Translations under genes and position numbers: made by a program
Origin: Campylobacter concisus
GTDB taxonomy: Bacteria > Campylobacterota > Campylobacteria > Campylobacterales > Campylobacteraceae
Assembly: GCA_002092835.1 (NCBI GenBank)
Contig: LVWL01000018.1
Coordinates: 434,001-498,000, forward strand
DNA length: 64,000 bases
Direction of reading: 5' to 3'
The notes under the pieces: model-generated
What the model saw: only the letters and a program-made list of their open reading frames with translations
Told to the model about the DNA's origin: nothing
Database searches by the model: none
In this document: in pieces, positions 1 through 9,258 of the stretch
Numbering within the stretch: the stretch's first letter is position 1
Layout: each line of letters opens with the position of its first letter

Positions 1-338
1 CCGTAAACAAGGGCCACAAATAGGATAACGAATGGTATAAGCCAGATCAGATCATAGTAGATAAAACTAAAGCTGATCCAATAAAACCATAAAATTCCAG
101 TGAAAAATCCAGCTACAAAAAATCCAGCCCTGCTTAAATTTATGATGATGTAAATTCCAGTCAAAGTTAAAAACGGTGAGATGAAATTCAAGAGCGAATT
201 TTCAAAGAAGCTTAAAAAAATGAAGTTAGAGAGCAAAAAAGCACCAACAAAGGCTTTTATTATAATTTTAGTGCTAAAATGTCCCTTTAAAAATCTTACA
301 AATAAGGAAATCCATGCAAAACGCAGAATTTTTAACAT
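1..338 (-). CDS. lnt: Apolipoprotein N-acyltransferase, N-terminal part (cut by window edge)
   Basis: Lnt adds the third acyl chain to lipoproteins at the outer face of the inner membrane. Reading the minus strand from an ATG at 336-338 gives 112 codons without a stop up to the window edge. The peptide is very hydrophobic: several membrane segments, with a stretch reading GFFTGILWFYWISFSF, which is typical of the Lnt N-terminal membrane domain. An AAGGGG ribosome site lies 8 bases upstream of the ATG. The gene is divergent from yajC and the two coding regions overlap at their 5' ends by 25 bases, so they share a promoter region inside each other. The C-terminal nitrilase domain lies outside the window. 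The lnt/yajC pairing is known in Campylobacter. Confidence 0.8.
   Translation of the reverse strand, partial: MLKILRFAWISLFVRFLKGHFSTKIIIKAFVGAFLLSNFIFLSFFENSLLNFISPFLTLTGIYIIINLSRAGFFVAGFFTGILWFYWISFSFIYYDLIWLIPFVILFVALVY
261..266 (+). promoter_or_regulatory. Candidate sigma-70 -10 box for yajC-secD-secF
   Basis: A perfect TATAAT lies 47 bases before the yajC ATG, preceded by a T-rich stretch as is usual for Campylobacter promoters, which lack a clear -35 box. It lies inside the coding region of the divergent lnt gene. Position and sequence are seen; promoter activity is inferred. Confidence 0.5.
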
Positions 339-586
339 CACTACTACCCCTTGTTGTGCTTTTCGCTATCTTTTACTTTTTGGTTATTAGACCTCAACAA
401 AAGCAACAAAAAGCCCATGCAGCGATGCTTGCAGCTCTTGATAAAGGCGATAAGATAATAACTAATGGCGGACTTATATGCGAAGTGATTAAGGCCGAAA
501 ATGATTTTATCAAAGTTAAACTTAACGATGATGTAATCGTTCGCATAGCACGCGAGTTTGTAGCTAAAAAGATCGAAGATAAATAA
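314..586 (+). CDS. yajC: Sec translocase accessory protein YajC
   Basis: YajC is a small inner-membrane partner of SecDF in the Sec translocon. The 90-residue product has one N-terminal membrane segment (about residues 10-28), then the family motif VIRPQQKQQK and a short cytoplasmic domain with the GDKIITNGGL stretch typical of YajC. Length is normal. Its stop codon shares one base with the secD start (TAATG), so the two are translationally coupled. It is the first gene of a yajC-secD-secF operon. Confidence 0.95.
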   Translation: MQNAEFLTSLLPLVVLFAIFYFLVIRPQQKQQKAHAAMLAALDKGDKIITNGGLICEVIKAENDFIKVKLNDDVIVRIAREFVAKKIEDK

Positions 587-2166
587 TGCGTAACGCAAGA
601 GTCACATATAGGCTAATTATCTTAATATTGGCTTTGATTTTTGGTTTTGGCTTTTCGGTGCCATCTTTTTTTCAAACACAAAGCGGAGCTAAAATTTCAC
701 TTGGTCTTGATCTTCAAGGTGGCCTTCATATGCTACTTGGTGTTGAAACGAGCGAAGCTATTCACTCAAAAATAAAATCAATAGCTGGAAGTATAAATTA
801 TTATGCTAAAAAAGAAGATGTGTTAATTGATAAATTTAAGATTAAAGAAGAGAACATTGACTTTACTCTTCTTGATAGCGACGAAGCTCCAAAAGTAGAT
901 AAAGCACTGGCTGAGATAAAGGGGCTTGATATCAAAAAAGATGGTTTAAATTACAGCATATCTTTAACCGAACAAGAAAGAACGGATACGATCGAGTATG
1001 CGATCTCGCAAGCTGTTGAAACTATTAGAAATAGGCTTGATCAGTTTGGCCTAGCTGAGCCAACTGTTGCCAGACAAGGCAAAGACAATATCCTAGTTGA
1101 GCTTCCTGGTATAAAGACTGAAGAGGATGAGCAAAGAGCAAGAGATCTTATCGCAAAGGCTGCTCACTTACAGCTTATGGCAGTTGATGATAAAAGGCAA
1201 GATCAGGCCAATACAATGAGTGAGGCTGAAGCTGAGAGCTACGGCGACGTGATCTTTAAGGATGCTAAAAATGACCGCGTGAAATATGTCGTTAAAAATA
1301 TCCCAGTGCTTGACGGCTCTATGCTAACTGACGCAAAGGTTGCATTTTCTCAGCAAAATAACCTACCGATCATAAATTTTACACTAAATTCAGAAGGCGC
1401 TAGAATTTTTGGTGATTTTACTGGCGCAAATGTGGGTAAAAGGCTTGCTATTGTGCTTGATGGCAAGGTTTATTCAGCTCCAGTTATAAACGAAAGAATA
1501 GGTGGCGGCAGCGGCCAGATCAGCGGTGGTTTTACCCTTGATGAGGCTCACGATGTAGCGATCGCACTTAGAAGTGGTGCACTTTTAGCACCTGTGAAGA
1601 TGCTAGAAAAAAGAAGTGTTGGCCCATCTTTAGGCCAAGAGAGCATCAATCAAAGCATGGTTGCTCTTGCTGCTGGATCTATTTTAGTCGTGCTATTTAT
1701 GCTAGTTTATTATGGAATTTCTGGAATTTTTGCAAATATCGCACTAGTTGCGGATGTCGTTATATTAGTCGCTGTTATGGCACTTTTTGGAGCGACGCTT
1801 ACTCTGCCAGGTATGGCTGGTATCGTGCTAACTATCGGTATGGCGGTTGATGCAAACGTCATCATAAATGAACGTATCCGCGAGCTTTTGCGTGAAGGCG
1901 TGGCGATAAGAACAGCTGTTCAAAAGGGTTATGAGCACGCCATGAGTGCGATCATTGACTCAAACTTAACTACCATTATCACAGTTGCGGTGCTTTACGC
2001 TTATGGCACTGGCCCAGTTAAAGGCTTTGCAGTAACAATGGCAATAGGTATCATGGCTTCGATGCTAACAGCTATACTTGGCACACATGGCATGTTTGAT
2101 GCAGTCATGGACAAGATAGAAAAAAGTGGAAATACCAGACTTTGGTTTGGTTATAAAAGGAGCTAG
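586..2166 (+). CDS. secD: Protein translocase subunit SecD
   Basis: SecD works with SecF to drive late steps of protein export using the proton motive force. The 526-residue protein has an N-terminal membrane segment, the SecD signature LGLDLQGGLHMLLGV near residue 40, a large periplasmic domain, and a C-terminal block of membrane helices with the GMAVDANVIINERIREL motif (about residues 420-440) shared by RND-type SecD proteins. Length fits epsilonproteobacterial SecD. Its start overlaps the yajC stop by one base and secF follows after 2 bases. Confidence 0.97.
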   Translation: MRNARVTYRLIILILALIFGFGFSVPSFFQTQSGAKISLGLDLQGGLHMLLGVETSEAIHSKIKSIAGSINYYAKKEDVLIDKFKIKEENIDFTLLDSDEAPKVDKALAEIKGLDIKKDGLNYSISLTEQERTDTIEYAISQAVETIRNRLDQFGLAEPTVARQGKDNILVELPGIKTEEDEQRARDLIAKAAHLQLMAVDDKRQDQANTMSEAEAESYGDVIFKDAKNDRVKYVVKNIPVLDGSMLTDAKVAFSQQNNLPIINFTLNSEGARIFGDFTGANVGKRLAIVLDGKVYSAPVINERIGGGSGQISGGFTLDEAHDVAIALRSGALLAPVKMLEKRSVGPSLGQESINQSMVALAAGSILVVLFMLVYYGISGIFANIALVADVVILVAVMALFGATLTLPGMAGIVLTIGMAVDANVIINERIRELLREGVAIRTAVQKGYEHAMSAIIDSNLTTIITVAVLYAYGTGPVKGFAVTMAIGIMASMLTAILGTHGMFDAVMDKIEKSGNTRLWFGYKRS

Positions 2167-2168
2167 AG

Positions 2169-3140
2169 ATGCAAATTTTTACTAAAGCAAAAGTTTATGA
2201 TTTTATGCGTTTTAGATTTGCTTCACTAGCATTTTCTATATTTTTATTTGTTGGCTCTATTGTTTTACTTGCTACAAAGGGGTTAAACTACGGCATTGAT
2301 TTCTCTGGCGGTACGCTTATTCAGCTAAAATACGACACCAAAGCTCCACTTGATAAAATTCGTGACGCTTTTGGTACAAATGAAGTGCTTAAAAATGCCT
2401 CTGTTACTGAGTTTGGGAGTGAAGATGAAGCTGTTATTAGATTTTCAGGATCAAGTTCAAATTTAACTGGTGACATTGGCACTGAGATAAAGCAAATTTT
2501 AAAAGATACTGGAAATTTTGAGGTAAGACGTGTTGATATCGTTGGTCCAAAGGTTGGTGACGAGCTTAGGCAAAAGGGCTTGATGGCTCTTGGAATTTCA
2601 CTAATTGGCGTGCTTCTTTATATTACATTTAGATTTGAGTGGCGATTTGCACTAGCTGCAATCGCAACTGAAATTCACGATATAGTCATAACCGTCGGTG
2701 CTATTTCACTATTTGATATCGATGTAAATTTGGACACACTAGCGGCTGTTTTAACAGTTCTTGGCTACTCACTAAATGATACGATTATTATCTTTGATAG
2801 GATAAGAGAAGGCATCAAAGAGAGTAAGAGAACTGATATTGAAGGTGTTATAAACGAGTCAGTCTCAGCCACACTTTCAAGAACTATCCTAACTTCAGCA
2901 ACTACGATGATGACAGTTCTTGTGTTATTTTTATTCGGTGGAGATATGATACATGGATTTTCATTTATTCTTATCGTTGGTATTGTCATAGGAACGATCA
3001 GTTCGATCTACATCTCTTCGCCGTTTCTTATCTGGTTTAAATTTAGCATCGAGCATTTTAGAAGTAGAGAGACTGAAAAGCAAAAGATAAAAAAAGAGCG
3101 TGAAAAAGAGCGTGCTATGTTTGAGAAAGGCGTTGTGTAA
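2169..3140 (+). CDS. secF: Protein translocase subunit SecF
   Basis: Partner of SecD in the export motor. The 323-residue protein shows the SecF signature GLNYGIDFSGGTLIQL near residue 37, a short periplasmic domain, and membrane helices with GYSLNDTIIIFDRIRE (about residues 198-213), the conserved SecF motif. The C-terminus is a highly charged cytoplasmic tail rich in Lys and Glu. A ribosome site (GGAG) lies at the end of secD. The gene follows secD directly and belongs to the same operon. Confidence 0.97.
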   Translation: MQIFTKAKVYDFMRFRFASLAFSIFLFVGSIVLLATKGLNYGIDFSGGTLIQLKYDTKAPLDKIRDAFGTNEVLKNASVTEFGSEDEAVIRFSGSSSNLTGDIGTEIKQILKDTGNFEVRRVDIVGPKVGDELRQKGLMALGISLIGVLLYITFRFEWRFALAAIATEIHDIVITVGAISLFDIDVNLDTLAAVLTVLGYSLNDTIIIFDRIREGIKESKRTDIEGVINESVSATLSRTILTSATTMMTVLVLFLFGGDMIHGFSFILIVGIVIGTISSIYISSPFLIWFKFSIEHFRSRETEKQKIKKEREKERAMFEKGVV

Positions 3141-3149
3141 GGAGGGATA

Positions 3150-3488
3150 ATGAACTGGGGAAAAGTTATCTACATATTTTTTGCATTGATGAGTCTTACG
3201 ACTACGGCAGAATTTTTATATGATAAAAATGAGATTGCACTCTTTGTGGCGGCTAGTATAAATTTGGTTTCAACGCTACTTAAGATCGGTGTTAAAAATT
3301 TACTCTCAGCTGAGCTTTTTGCAAGCTCGCTGGTTGCTGATTTACACCTTATACCAGCTTTTGTTATTCTGCAAGTCTCTGAAAATATAACACTTAGCTA
3401 TTCGTTGGCTATTGGTGCAGTCATCGCAAATATATTTTCACTAGCCTTGGTTTTAATAGAATCAAGTAAAGCTCAAGAAGAATTTTAG
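3150..3488 (+). CDS. Small conserved membrane protein (DUF6394-like)
   Basis: A 112-residue hydrophobic protein with about four predicted membrane segments, preceded by a good AAGGAGG site. It sits between secF and leuS with gaps of only 9 and 8 bases, so it is almost certainly co-transcribed with them. It resembles the small DUF6394 proteins that I associate with Campylobacter; that assignment is from memory and is not certain. No catalytic motif is visible. Its place after secDF might hint at an envelope role, but this is only inference from position. Confidence 0.75.
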   Translation: MNWGKVIYIFFALMSLTTTAEFLYDKNEIALFVAASINLVSTLLKIGVKNLLSAELFASSLVADLHLIPAFVILQVSENITLSYSLAIGAVIANIFSLALVLIESSKAQEEF

Positions 3489-3496
3489 GAGAAAAA

Positions 3497-5962
3497 ATGG
3501 CTGAAAAGAGAAAATATGAGCCTTTAAAGATAGAAAAAAAATGGCAAGAGATTTGGGATAAAAATGAAGAATTTGAACCAAAAGATGACCTAAGCTTGCC
3601 AAAAAAATATATCCTAAGTATGTTCCCATATCCAAGTGGACGCATACATATGGGGCATGTAAGAAACTACTCTATTGGCGATGCACTTGCTAGATCATAT
3701 AGAAAAAGCGGCTACAACGTGCTTCATCCTATTGGCTTTGATAGCTTTGGCATGCCAGCTGAAAACGCAGCCATAAAACATAAAATTCACCCTAAAATTT
3801 GGACCTATGAAAATATCGACTATATGAAAAAAGAGCTAGCAAGCCTTGGCTTTTCATTTTCTAAAAAGAGAATTTTAGCCACATCTGACCCACTTTACAC
3901 AAAGTGGGAGCAAAGCTTTTTTATAAAGATGTTTGAAAAAGGGCTTGTTTATAGAAAAAATGCAATTATAAATTGGTGCGAATACGATCAAACTGTGCTT
4001 GCAAATGAGCAGGTGGAGGATGGCAAATGCTGGAGATGTGGTAATGATGTTGTACAAAAAGAGCTTCCAGGATATTACTTCAATATCACAAAATACGCTA
4101 GCGAGCTACTTGACGATTTGAAGCTTCTTGAAGGCAAATGGCCAAATCAAGTAATTACAATGCAAGAAAACTGGATCGGCAGAAGCTACGGCTTGGAGTT
4201 TAAATTTTATCTTGATGAGGCTTCAAAAGAGGCTTTAGGTGGTAAATTTGATGGCTTTGAGGTATTTACTACAAGAGCTGATACGATTTACGGCGTTAGC
4301 TACACAGCCCTTGCTCCTGAGCATCCTATAGTAAAAGCGTTGCTTGAGAGTGATAAAATTGATGAAGGCAAAAAGGCAAAGATAAAAGTAATCCTAAATC
4401 AAAGTCCAAGAGAGCGTCAAGCGAGCGAAAAAGACGGAGAATTTTTGGGAATTTACGTCGTTCATCCACTCACAAATGAAAAGATCCCAGCTTGGGTTGC
4501 AAATTTCATCCTAGCTGACTACGGCAGTGGCGCTATCATGGCTGTACCTGCACATGATCAAAGAGATTACGAGTTTGCAACTAAATTTAATCTACCTATA
4601 AAACCAGTCGTAAAGCCACTTGATGGCGAGAGCGATAGCTCTAAAGCATACTCTGAGTATGGAGTTGCTATAAATTCTGAGCTGATAAATGGCCTTAATT
4701 CAGAAGAGGCTAAAAGCTTTATAATAGAGAAATTTGAAAAAGATGGCCTTGGCAAGAGGATCACAAACTACAAACTAAGAGACTGGGGAATTTCTCGCCA
4801 AAGATACTGGGGTGCGCCAATACCAGTAGTGCACTGCAAATGCTGCGGCGTAGTGCCTGAAAAAGAGGAAAATTTGCCTATCGCGCTACCTGAAGATGTT
4901 GAGATCACAGGCGAGGGCAACCCCCTTGATAAACACCCAACTTGGAAATTTGCAAAGTGTCCAAAATGTGGCAAAGACGCGATCAGAGAGACTGATACGA
5001 TGGATACATTTGTGGAGAGTAGCTGGTATTTTGCTAGATTTGCAAGCGATGAGAAGACTTGGGAGCAAAAAGCGCTTGATGAAAAGAGCGTGAATTATTG
5101 GATGAATGTAGATCAGTATATCGGCGGTATCGAGCATGCGATCTTACACCTTTTATACGCTAGATTTTTCCAAAAGGTCTTAAGAGATCTTGGCTATCTA
5201 AGGGACGATGAGCCATTTGAAAATCTGCTAACTCAAGGCATGGTCTTAAAAGATGGCAAAAAGATGAGCAAAAGCAAGGGCAACGTCGTAGACCCTGACG
5301 ATATTATTAATAAATATGGTGCTGATACGGCAAGACTCTTTATCCTGTTTGCTGCTCCTCCTCAAAAAGAGCTTGAGTGGAATGACAGTGCAGTCGAGGG
5401 TGCATTTAGATTTTTAAATAGACTTTGGGAAAAGGCACAAACTATCAAAAAGATGGATAAAATCCCAACCATAGACCATGAGAGTTTAAGCAAAGATGAG
5501 AAATTTGCAAGGCTAAAAATTTATGAAGCGCTCAAAAAATCAACTGAGGTTTTTGGTGATACATTTGCTTTTAATACATTGATAGCTGCGTGTATGGAGG
5601 CACTAAATGCCATAAATGCGCAGGATAACGAAGATGTAAATGCTGAGGGCTTTTTTATTATTTTGAATTTGCTTGAGCCTATCGTGCCGCACATTGCAAA
5701 CGAGCTTAGCGAAGAGTTATTTGGTCGCAAAAATTTTACAAAACTTGAGATGAAAGAAGAGGTTTTTGTAAAAGATAGCATAAGCCTGGCTATAACCGTA
5801 AATGGTAAGAAAAGAGCAGAGTTTGAAGTGGCTGCAAATGAGAGCGAGAGTGAAATTTTAAACATAGCTAAACAAAATGTGGCTAAGTGGCTTGAGGGTA
5901 AGGAAATTTTAAAAGAGATTTACATAAAAGGCAAATTAGTAAATTTTGTCATTAAAGGATAA
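3497..5962 (+). CDS. leuS: Leucyl-tRNA synthetase
   Basis: Charges tRNA-Leu with leucine in the cytoplasm. The 821-residue class I synthetase has the HIGH-type motif HMGH at residues 51-54 after FPYPSGR, zinc-type Cys pairs (CWRCG near residue 178; CKCCG and CPKCG further on), the CP1 editing domain, the [15 protein letters not shown] stretch, and the KMSKS loop at residues 589-593. Length is normal. The start has an AGGAG site 5-6 bases upstream. It is the fifth gene of the run starting at yajC, and lptE follows after 3 bases. Confidence 0.98.
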   Translation: MAEKRKYEPLKIEKKWQEIWDKNEEFEPKDDLSLPKKYILSMFPYPSGRIHMGHVRNYSIGDALARSYRKSGYNVLHPIGFDSFGMPAENAAIKHKIHPKIWTYENIDYMKKELASLGFSFSKKRILATSDPLYTKWEQSFFIKMFEKGLVYRKNAIINWCEYDQTVLANEQVEDGKCWRCGNDVVQKELPGYYFNITKYASELLDDLKLLEGKWPNQVITMQENWIGRSYGLEFKFYLDEASKEALGGKFDGFEVFTTRADTIYGVSYTALAPEHPIVKALLESDKIDEGKKAKIKVILNQSPRERQASEKDGEFLGIYVVHPLTNEKIPAWVANFILADYGSGAIMAVPAHDQRDYEFATKFNLPIKPVVKPLDGESDSSKAYSEYGVAINSELINGLNSEEAKSFIIEKFEKDGLGKRITNYKLRDWGISRQRYWGAPIPVVHCKCCGVVPEKEENLPIALPEDVEITGEGNPLDKHPTWKFAKCPKCGKDAIRETDTMDTFVESSWYFARFASDEKTWEQKALDEKSVNYWMNVDQYIGGIEHAILHLLYARFFQKVLRDLGYLRDDEPFENLLTQGMVLKDGKKMSKSKGNVVDPDDIINKYGADTARLFILFAAPPQKELEWNDSAVEGAFRFLNRLWEKAQTIKKMDKIPTIDHESLSKDEKFARLKIYEALKKSTEVFGDTFAFNTLIAACMEALNAINAQDNEDVNAEGFFIILNLLEPIVPHIANELSEELFGRKNFTKLEMKEEVFVKDSISLAITVNGKKRAEFEVAANESESEILNIAKQNVAKWLEGKEILKEIYIKGKLVNFVIKG

Positions 5963-5965
5963 ATT

Positions 5966-6505
5966 TTGAGGTACTTTTTAGCATTTTTTGTAGCGATATT
6001 TATCTGTGGGTGTGGCTATAAACCAGTATCAAAGATCACGCAAGATCTTGTCGGTGAGAGAATTTACGTCGATGTGATTATTAGTAAAGAAGAGCCAAAA
6101 AATAGTGTTTGGATAAAGGATGCTGTAAAAGAGGGTATGGTGGCAAGGCTAAATAAAAACCTATCAAGTAAAGAGAGTGCTGATACTTCGATAATTATTT
6201 CGGTAAAAGATTTAAATTACGAAGCAATAATTTATGATGAGTTTGGTTATATCACCTCATATAAAGCATTTTTAAGGCTAAACTATAAGACAAGATTTAA
6301 AGATGGTACCGTGGTTGACATTCCAGCTACTGGCGAATATGACTTTAGTGTCGCAAGACGCCAAAAAAGCGTAAGATACGCAGATAGTGTCATTAGTGAT
6401 ACTCAAAAATACGAAGCTATCAAAGAGGCGTCAAAAGAGGCCTTTGATGAGTATATCGCAAATTTAGCGGTAAAAGGATATAGAAATGGCAGCAGTAACC
6501 GTTAG
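5966..6505 (+). CDS. lptE: LPS-assembly lipoprotein LptE-like
   Basis: LptE is the outer-membrane lipoprotein that plugs LptD in the LPS export machine. The start is TTG, chosen because AAAGGA ends 6 bases upstream and the signal peptide begins right there. The first 17 residues form a lipoprotein signal with lipobox I-C-G-C and the acceptor Cys at residue 16. The remaining roughly 160 residues fit the LptE/YIII-like fold by size and by KDLNYEAIIYDEFGYI. In C. jejuni the same position after leuS holds a gene annotated as LptE, which supports the call. The 3' end overlaps the next gene by 20 bases. Confidence 0.75.
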   Translation: MRYFLAFFVAIFICGCGYKPVSKITQDLVGERIYVDVIISKEEPKNSVWIKDAVKEGMVARLNKNLSSKESADTSIIISVKDLNYEAIIYDEFGYITSYKAFLRLNYKTRFKDGTVVDIPATGEYDFSVARRQKSVRYADSVISDTQKYEAIKEASKEAFDEYIANLAVKGYRNGSSNR

Positions 6506-8060
6506 TCAAATAGTCAAGGAAGCCTTAAATGAGATCAAAGATCGCCATTTGATGCTAACGCCAGAGAATTATACTGAGGTCTATAATGAAATTTCTAAAA
6601 AATACGGCTTTACAACAGAAGAGAGCAAAAAGATAGAAAAATATATCTCAAGGCTTGGCGATGAATATAAAAATCAAGCCATAAGCCTTCATATAAAGAC
6701 GGTCGATGAGTTTGTTGCTTTTATGACTGCTAGGCTATCTAGAGGCGCTCAGCAAGGGATGGGTCTTGCGACTGATGATAAAAAGCTAAAATCACTAAAC
6801 GCATTTGCTAGAAGAATTCTCCAAGCTATCTCAATGCTTCACAATAAAGATGCAAAAACCTTAGCAGAGCAAAGTATGCAACTGCTTGCTAGAAGATATG
6901 ATGAGAAAAATCTTGACGATATTTGTTTGAAATGGTTTGACTTTATAAGCTCGTACGATACTGAGTTTTTGGAGTTTTTAAAATATTATGGCGTAAGAGA
7001 TTTTGATGATCTAAAAACCATGAGTTCTGAGCTTGAGAAATTTCTTGCACAAAAAGATGAAAATAGCGAAGAACATGCTTTGGCTGAGCTTTTAAATTTT
7101 GCCCTTGAGCCTTCTATTACAAGAGAGCTTGCTGATGAATTAAGCACGATAAGAGGCATTTTAAAGCAAAATCCTAAAAGCTTAAATAGTAAAGAATTTC
7201 AAGAAAAAGTAAAAGCATTTGTTGATCGTAGAATCGAAGAAGATAGAACAGAAATAATCGAAAAAGTTGGTTCGCTAAATAATATCTTACAAAATATAAG
7301 CGAGAGAATTTCTGATATTGCAGCTAGTTCACAAAGTAGTACAGATAAAGTAAAAAGTATTAAAAATGATCTTAAAAATGTAAATTTAAACACAAATAGT
7401 ATCGATCAAGTAAGAAGTATGCTTATCGAGATCGCTAGCGCTTTGGAGATCGAGAGTAAAGAGCTAGGCATAGAGATGCACAATAGGCAAGCTACTATTT
7501 CAGAGCTTCAAAATAGAGTGATCAGTCTTGAAAAAGAGCTTGAGGAAGCTAAGCTTGAGAGTAAAGAGGACTTTTTGACAAAAGTATCTACTAAGCGTGC
7601 TTTGATGAATGAGATTCAACGCATCGAAGAAGCATATAAACGCTATGGTACCGACTATTCTATTTGCTTTGTTGATATTGATTATTTCAAAAAAATAAAC
7701 GATACTTATGGTCATGAGGCTGGAGATGTTATACTCTCGGCAGTAGCTCAAGTACTTAAGAAAAATGCTAGAAAGGTTGATTTTGTTGGTAGATACGGTG
7801 GTGAAGAATTTGTAATCTTACTTCCAAGTACTGGCTTAAAAGATAGCGTTAAATTTGGAGATAAGCTAAGAAGCATGATAGAAAATTTTAAATTTATCTA
7901 TAAAAATGAGCGCATTAAGGTTACTATTAGTTCTGGCATAGCGACAAGAAGTGCAAATTTAAGTGAGACAATGACGCTTGAGGCTGCTGATAAGATGCTT
8001 TATCTCTCAAAAGAAAATGGTAGAAATCAAGTAATGCCAAAGATAATCGAGGATAAATGA
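6486..8060 (+). CDS. GGDEF diguanylate cyclase
   Basis: Makes the second messenger cyclic di-GMP from two GTP. The 524-residue protein has a C-terminal GGDEF domain (about 355-520) with active-site GGEEF at residues 438-442 and an intact inhibitory-site RxxD (RKVD, 429-432) five residues before it, so the enzyme should be active and subject to product feedback. The N-terminal 350 residues lack membrane helices or a recognisable sensor; they look largely helical, with a probable coiled coil around 310-355 that would favour dimers. The start overlaps lptE by 20 bases with an AAAGGA site, and the stop overlaps folC (ATGA). Input signal is unknown. Confidence 0.9.
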   Translation: MAAVTVSQIVKEALNEIKDRHLMLTPENYTEVYNEISKKYGFTTEESKKIEKYISRLGDEYKNQAISLHIKTVDEFVAFMTARLSRGAQQGMGLATDDKKLKSLNAFARRILQAISMLHNKDAKTLAEQSMQLLARRYDEKNLDDICLKWFDFISSYDTEFLEFLKYYGVRDFDDLKTMSSELEKFLAQKDENSEEHALAELLNFALEPSITRELADELSTIRGILKQNPKSLNSKEFQEKVKAFVDRRIEEDRTEIIEKVGSLNNILQNISERISDIAASSQSSTDKVKSIKNDLKNVNLNTNSIDQVRSMLIEIASALEIESKELGIEMHNRQATISELQNRVISLEKELEEAKLESKEDFLTKVSTKRALMNEIQRIEEAYKRYGTDYSICFVDIDYFKKINDTYGHEAGDVILSAVAQVLKKNARKVDFVGRYGGEEFVILLPSTGLKDSVKFGDKLRSMIENFKFIYKNERIKVTISSGIATRSANLSETMTLEAADKMLYLSKENGRNQVMPKIIEDK

Positions 8061-9258
8061 ATCTATCTAAATTTCTTGACGGCAAGCCACTTTACTATAA
8101 AGAGATCGATTATGGCAGGATTATTAGAGCGTATGCGACTATAAAAGAACATATAAAGCCATTTAAGATTATTCACATAATAGGCACAAACGGCAAAGGA
8201 AGCACAGGACGCTTTTTGGCGCAAATCTTAGGCCAAAATGGCGCAAAAGTAGGGCATTACACAAGTCCGCATATATTTAAATTTAACGAGCGATTTTGGT
8301 TAAATGGTGAGGTCGCTAGTGATGAAATTTTAGAAGCAGCTCATGAGCGTTTGCAAGCCATTCTAAGTGATGAATATAAGATAAAAACGAGCTATTTTGA
8401 GTATATGACGCTGCTTTCTGCGGTGCTTTTTGAGGGTTGCGACTACTTTGTCTGCGAAGCTGGTATGGGCGGTGTGCTGGATGCGACAAATGTTTTTGAA
8501 AAAGAGTTAAGCATTTTTACGCCCATTGGCCTTGATCATACGGCAGTTCTTGGAGATAGCTAGAAGAAATTTCACGCACGAAATTTAAAGCCATGGGCAA
8601 AAGAGCTATTTTAAATGACGAAATGAATGATACAAGTATCGCTATCGCAAAAGAGATCGCAAGTGAAAAAGGCTCCACTTTAAGCTTCCCAAGAGAAAAT
8701 TTAACCAAAGAAAATTTAAGCGAGATCGCAAGCTATGCAGATAAATTTAATCTGCCAGAGTTTTTACGATCAAATTTAACTCTAGCCTACGCCGCTGCTA
8801 AAATTTTAGATAACAAAATAGACATAAAAAAGCTTGATACTCTCACACTTCGAGGCAGATGTGAAAAGATTGCTTCAAATTTATACGTAGATGTTGGTCA
8901 CAACGAGCTTGGCGCAAAGGCTGTGGCTAAGAAATTTAGCCAAGGTGAGTTTGCCAGTAAGAAGCTTACTTTAGTCTATAATTCGTTCTTGGATAAAGAT
9001 TTCAAGGCAGTTTTAGCAGCACTTAAGCCGGTTATTGATGACGTGCTACTATATCACTACCACTGCGATGGCAGGGAGCTTGGCGGAGAACTTATAAACA
9101 AGGCGTTAAATGAGCTAGAAATTTCATACAAAGACTTTGAACTAAGCGATATGAACGACGTAAAAGAGGCTAGAAACGGCAAAATTTATCTAGCTTTTGG
9201 CTCATTTCATCTAGTCGAAGCCTTTTTAAAAGAGTACTATGCAAGCAAAGGTTTATGA
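8057..9258 (+). pseudogene. folC: Folylpolyglutamate/dihydrofolate synthase FolC, frameshifted
   Basis: FolC adds glutamate to folates and makes dihydrofolate. The first part (8057-8563) carries the ATP-binding loop HIIGTNGKGSTGR near residue 40 and runs in frame to GLDHTAVLGDS, then stops at TAG. The conserved continuation (LEEISRTKFKAM...) is in the +1 frame and runs on to 9258. Inserting one T at 8560-8562 (AGCTAG to AGCTTAG) restores a 400-residue protein, the normal length. FolC is normally essential, so a sequencing error or a very recent mutation is more likely than an old pseudogene. It overlaps the cyclase (ATGA) and mfd. Confidence 0.85.

Noticed and set aside
181-390. 69-codon plus strand frame overlapping lnt and yajC
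   Set aside because: Antisense to lnt and out of frame with yajC; no recognisable protein.
344-598. 84-codon minus strand frame over yajC
   Set aside because: Lies antisense to a well-supported gene, has no ribosome site or family pattern; a shadow frame.
5521-5865. 114-codon minus strand frame within leuS
   Set aside because: Low-complexity Ser-rich product opposite conserved leuS; shadow.
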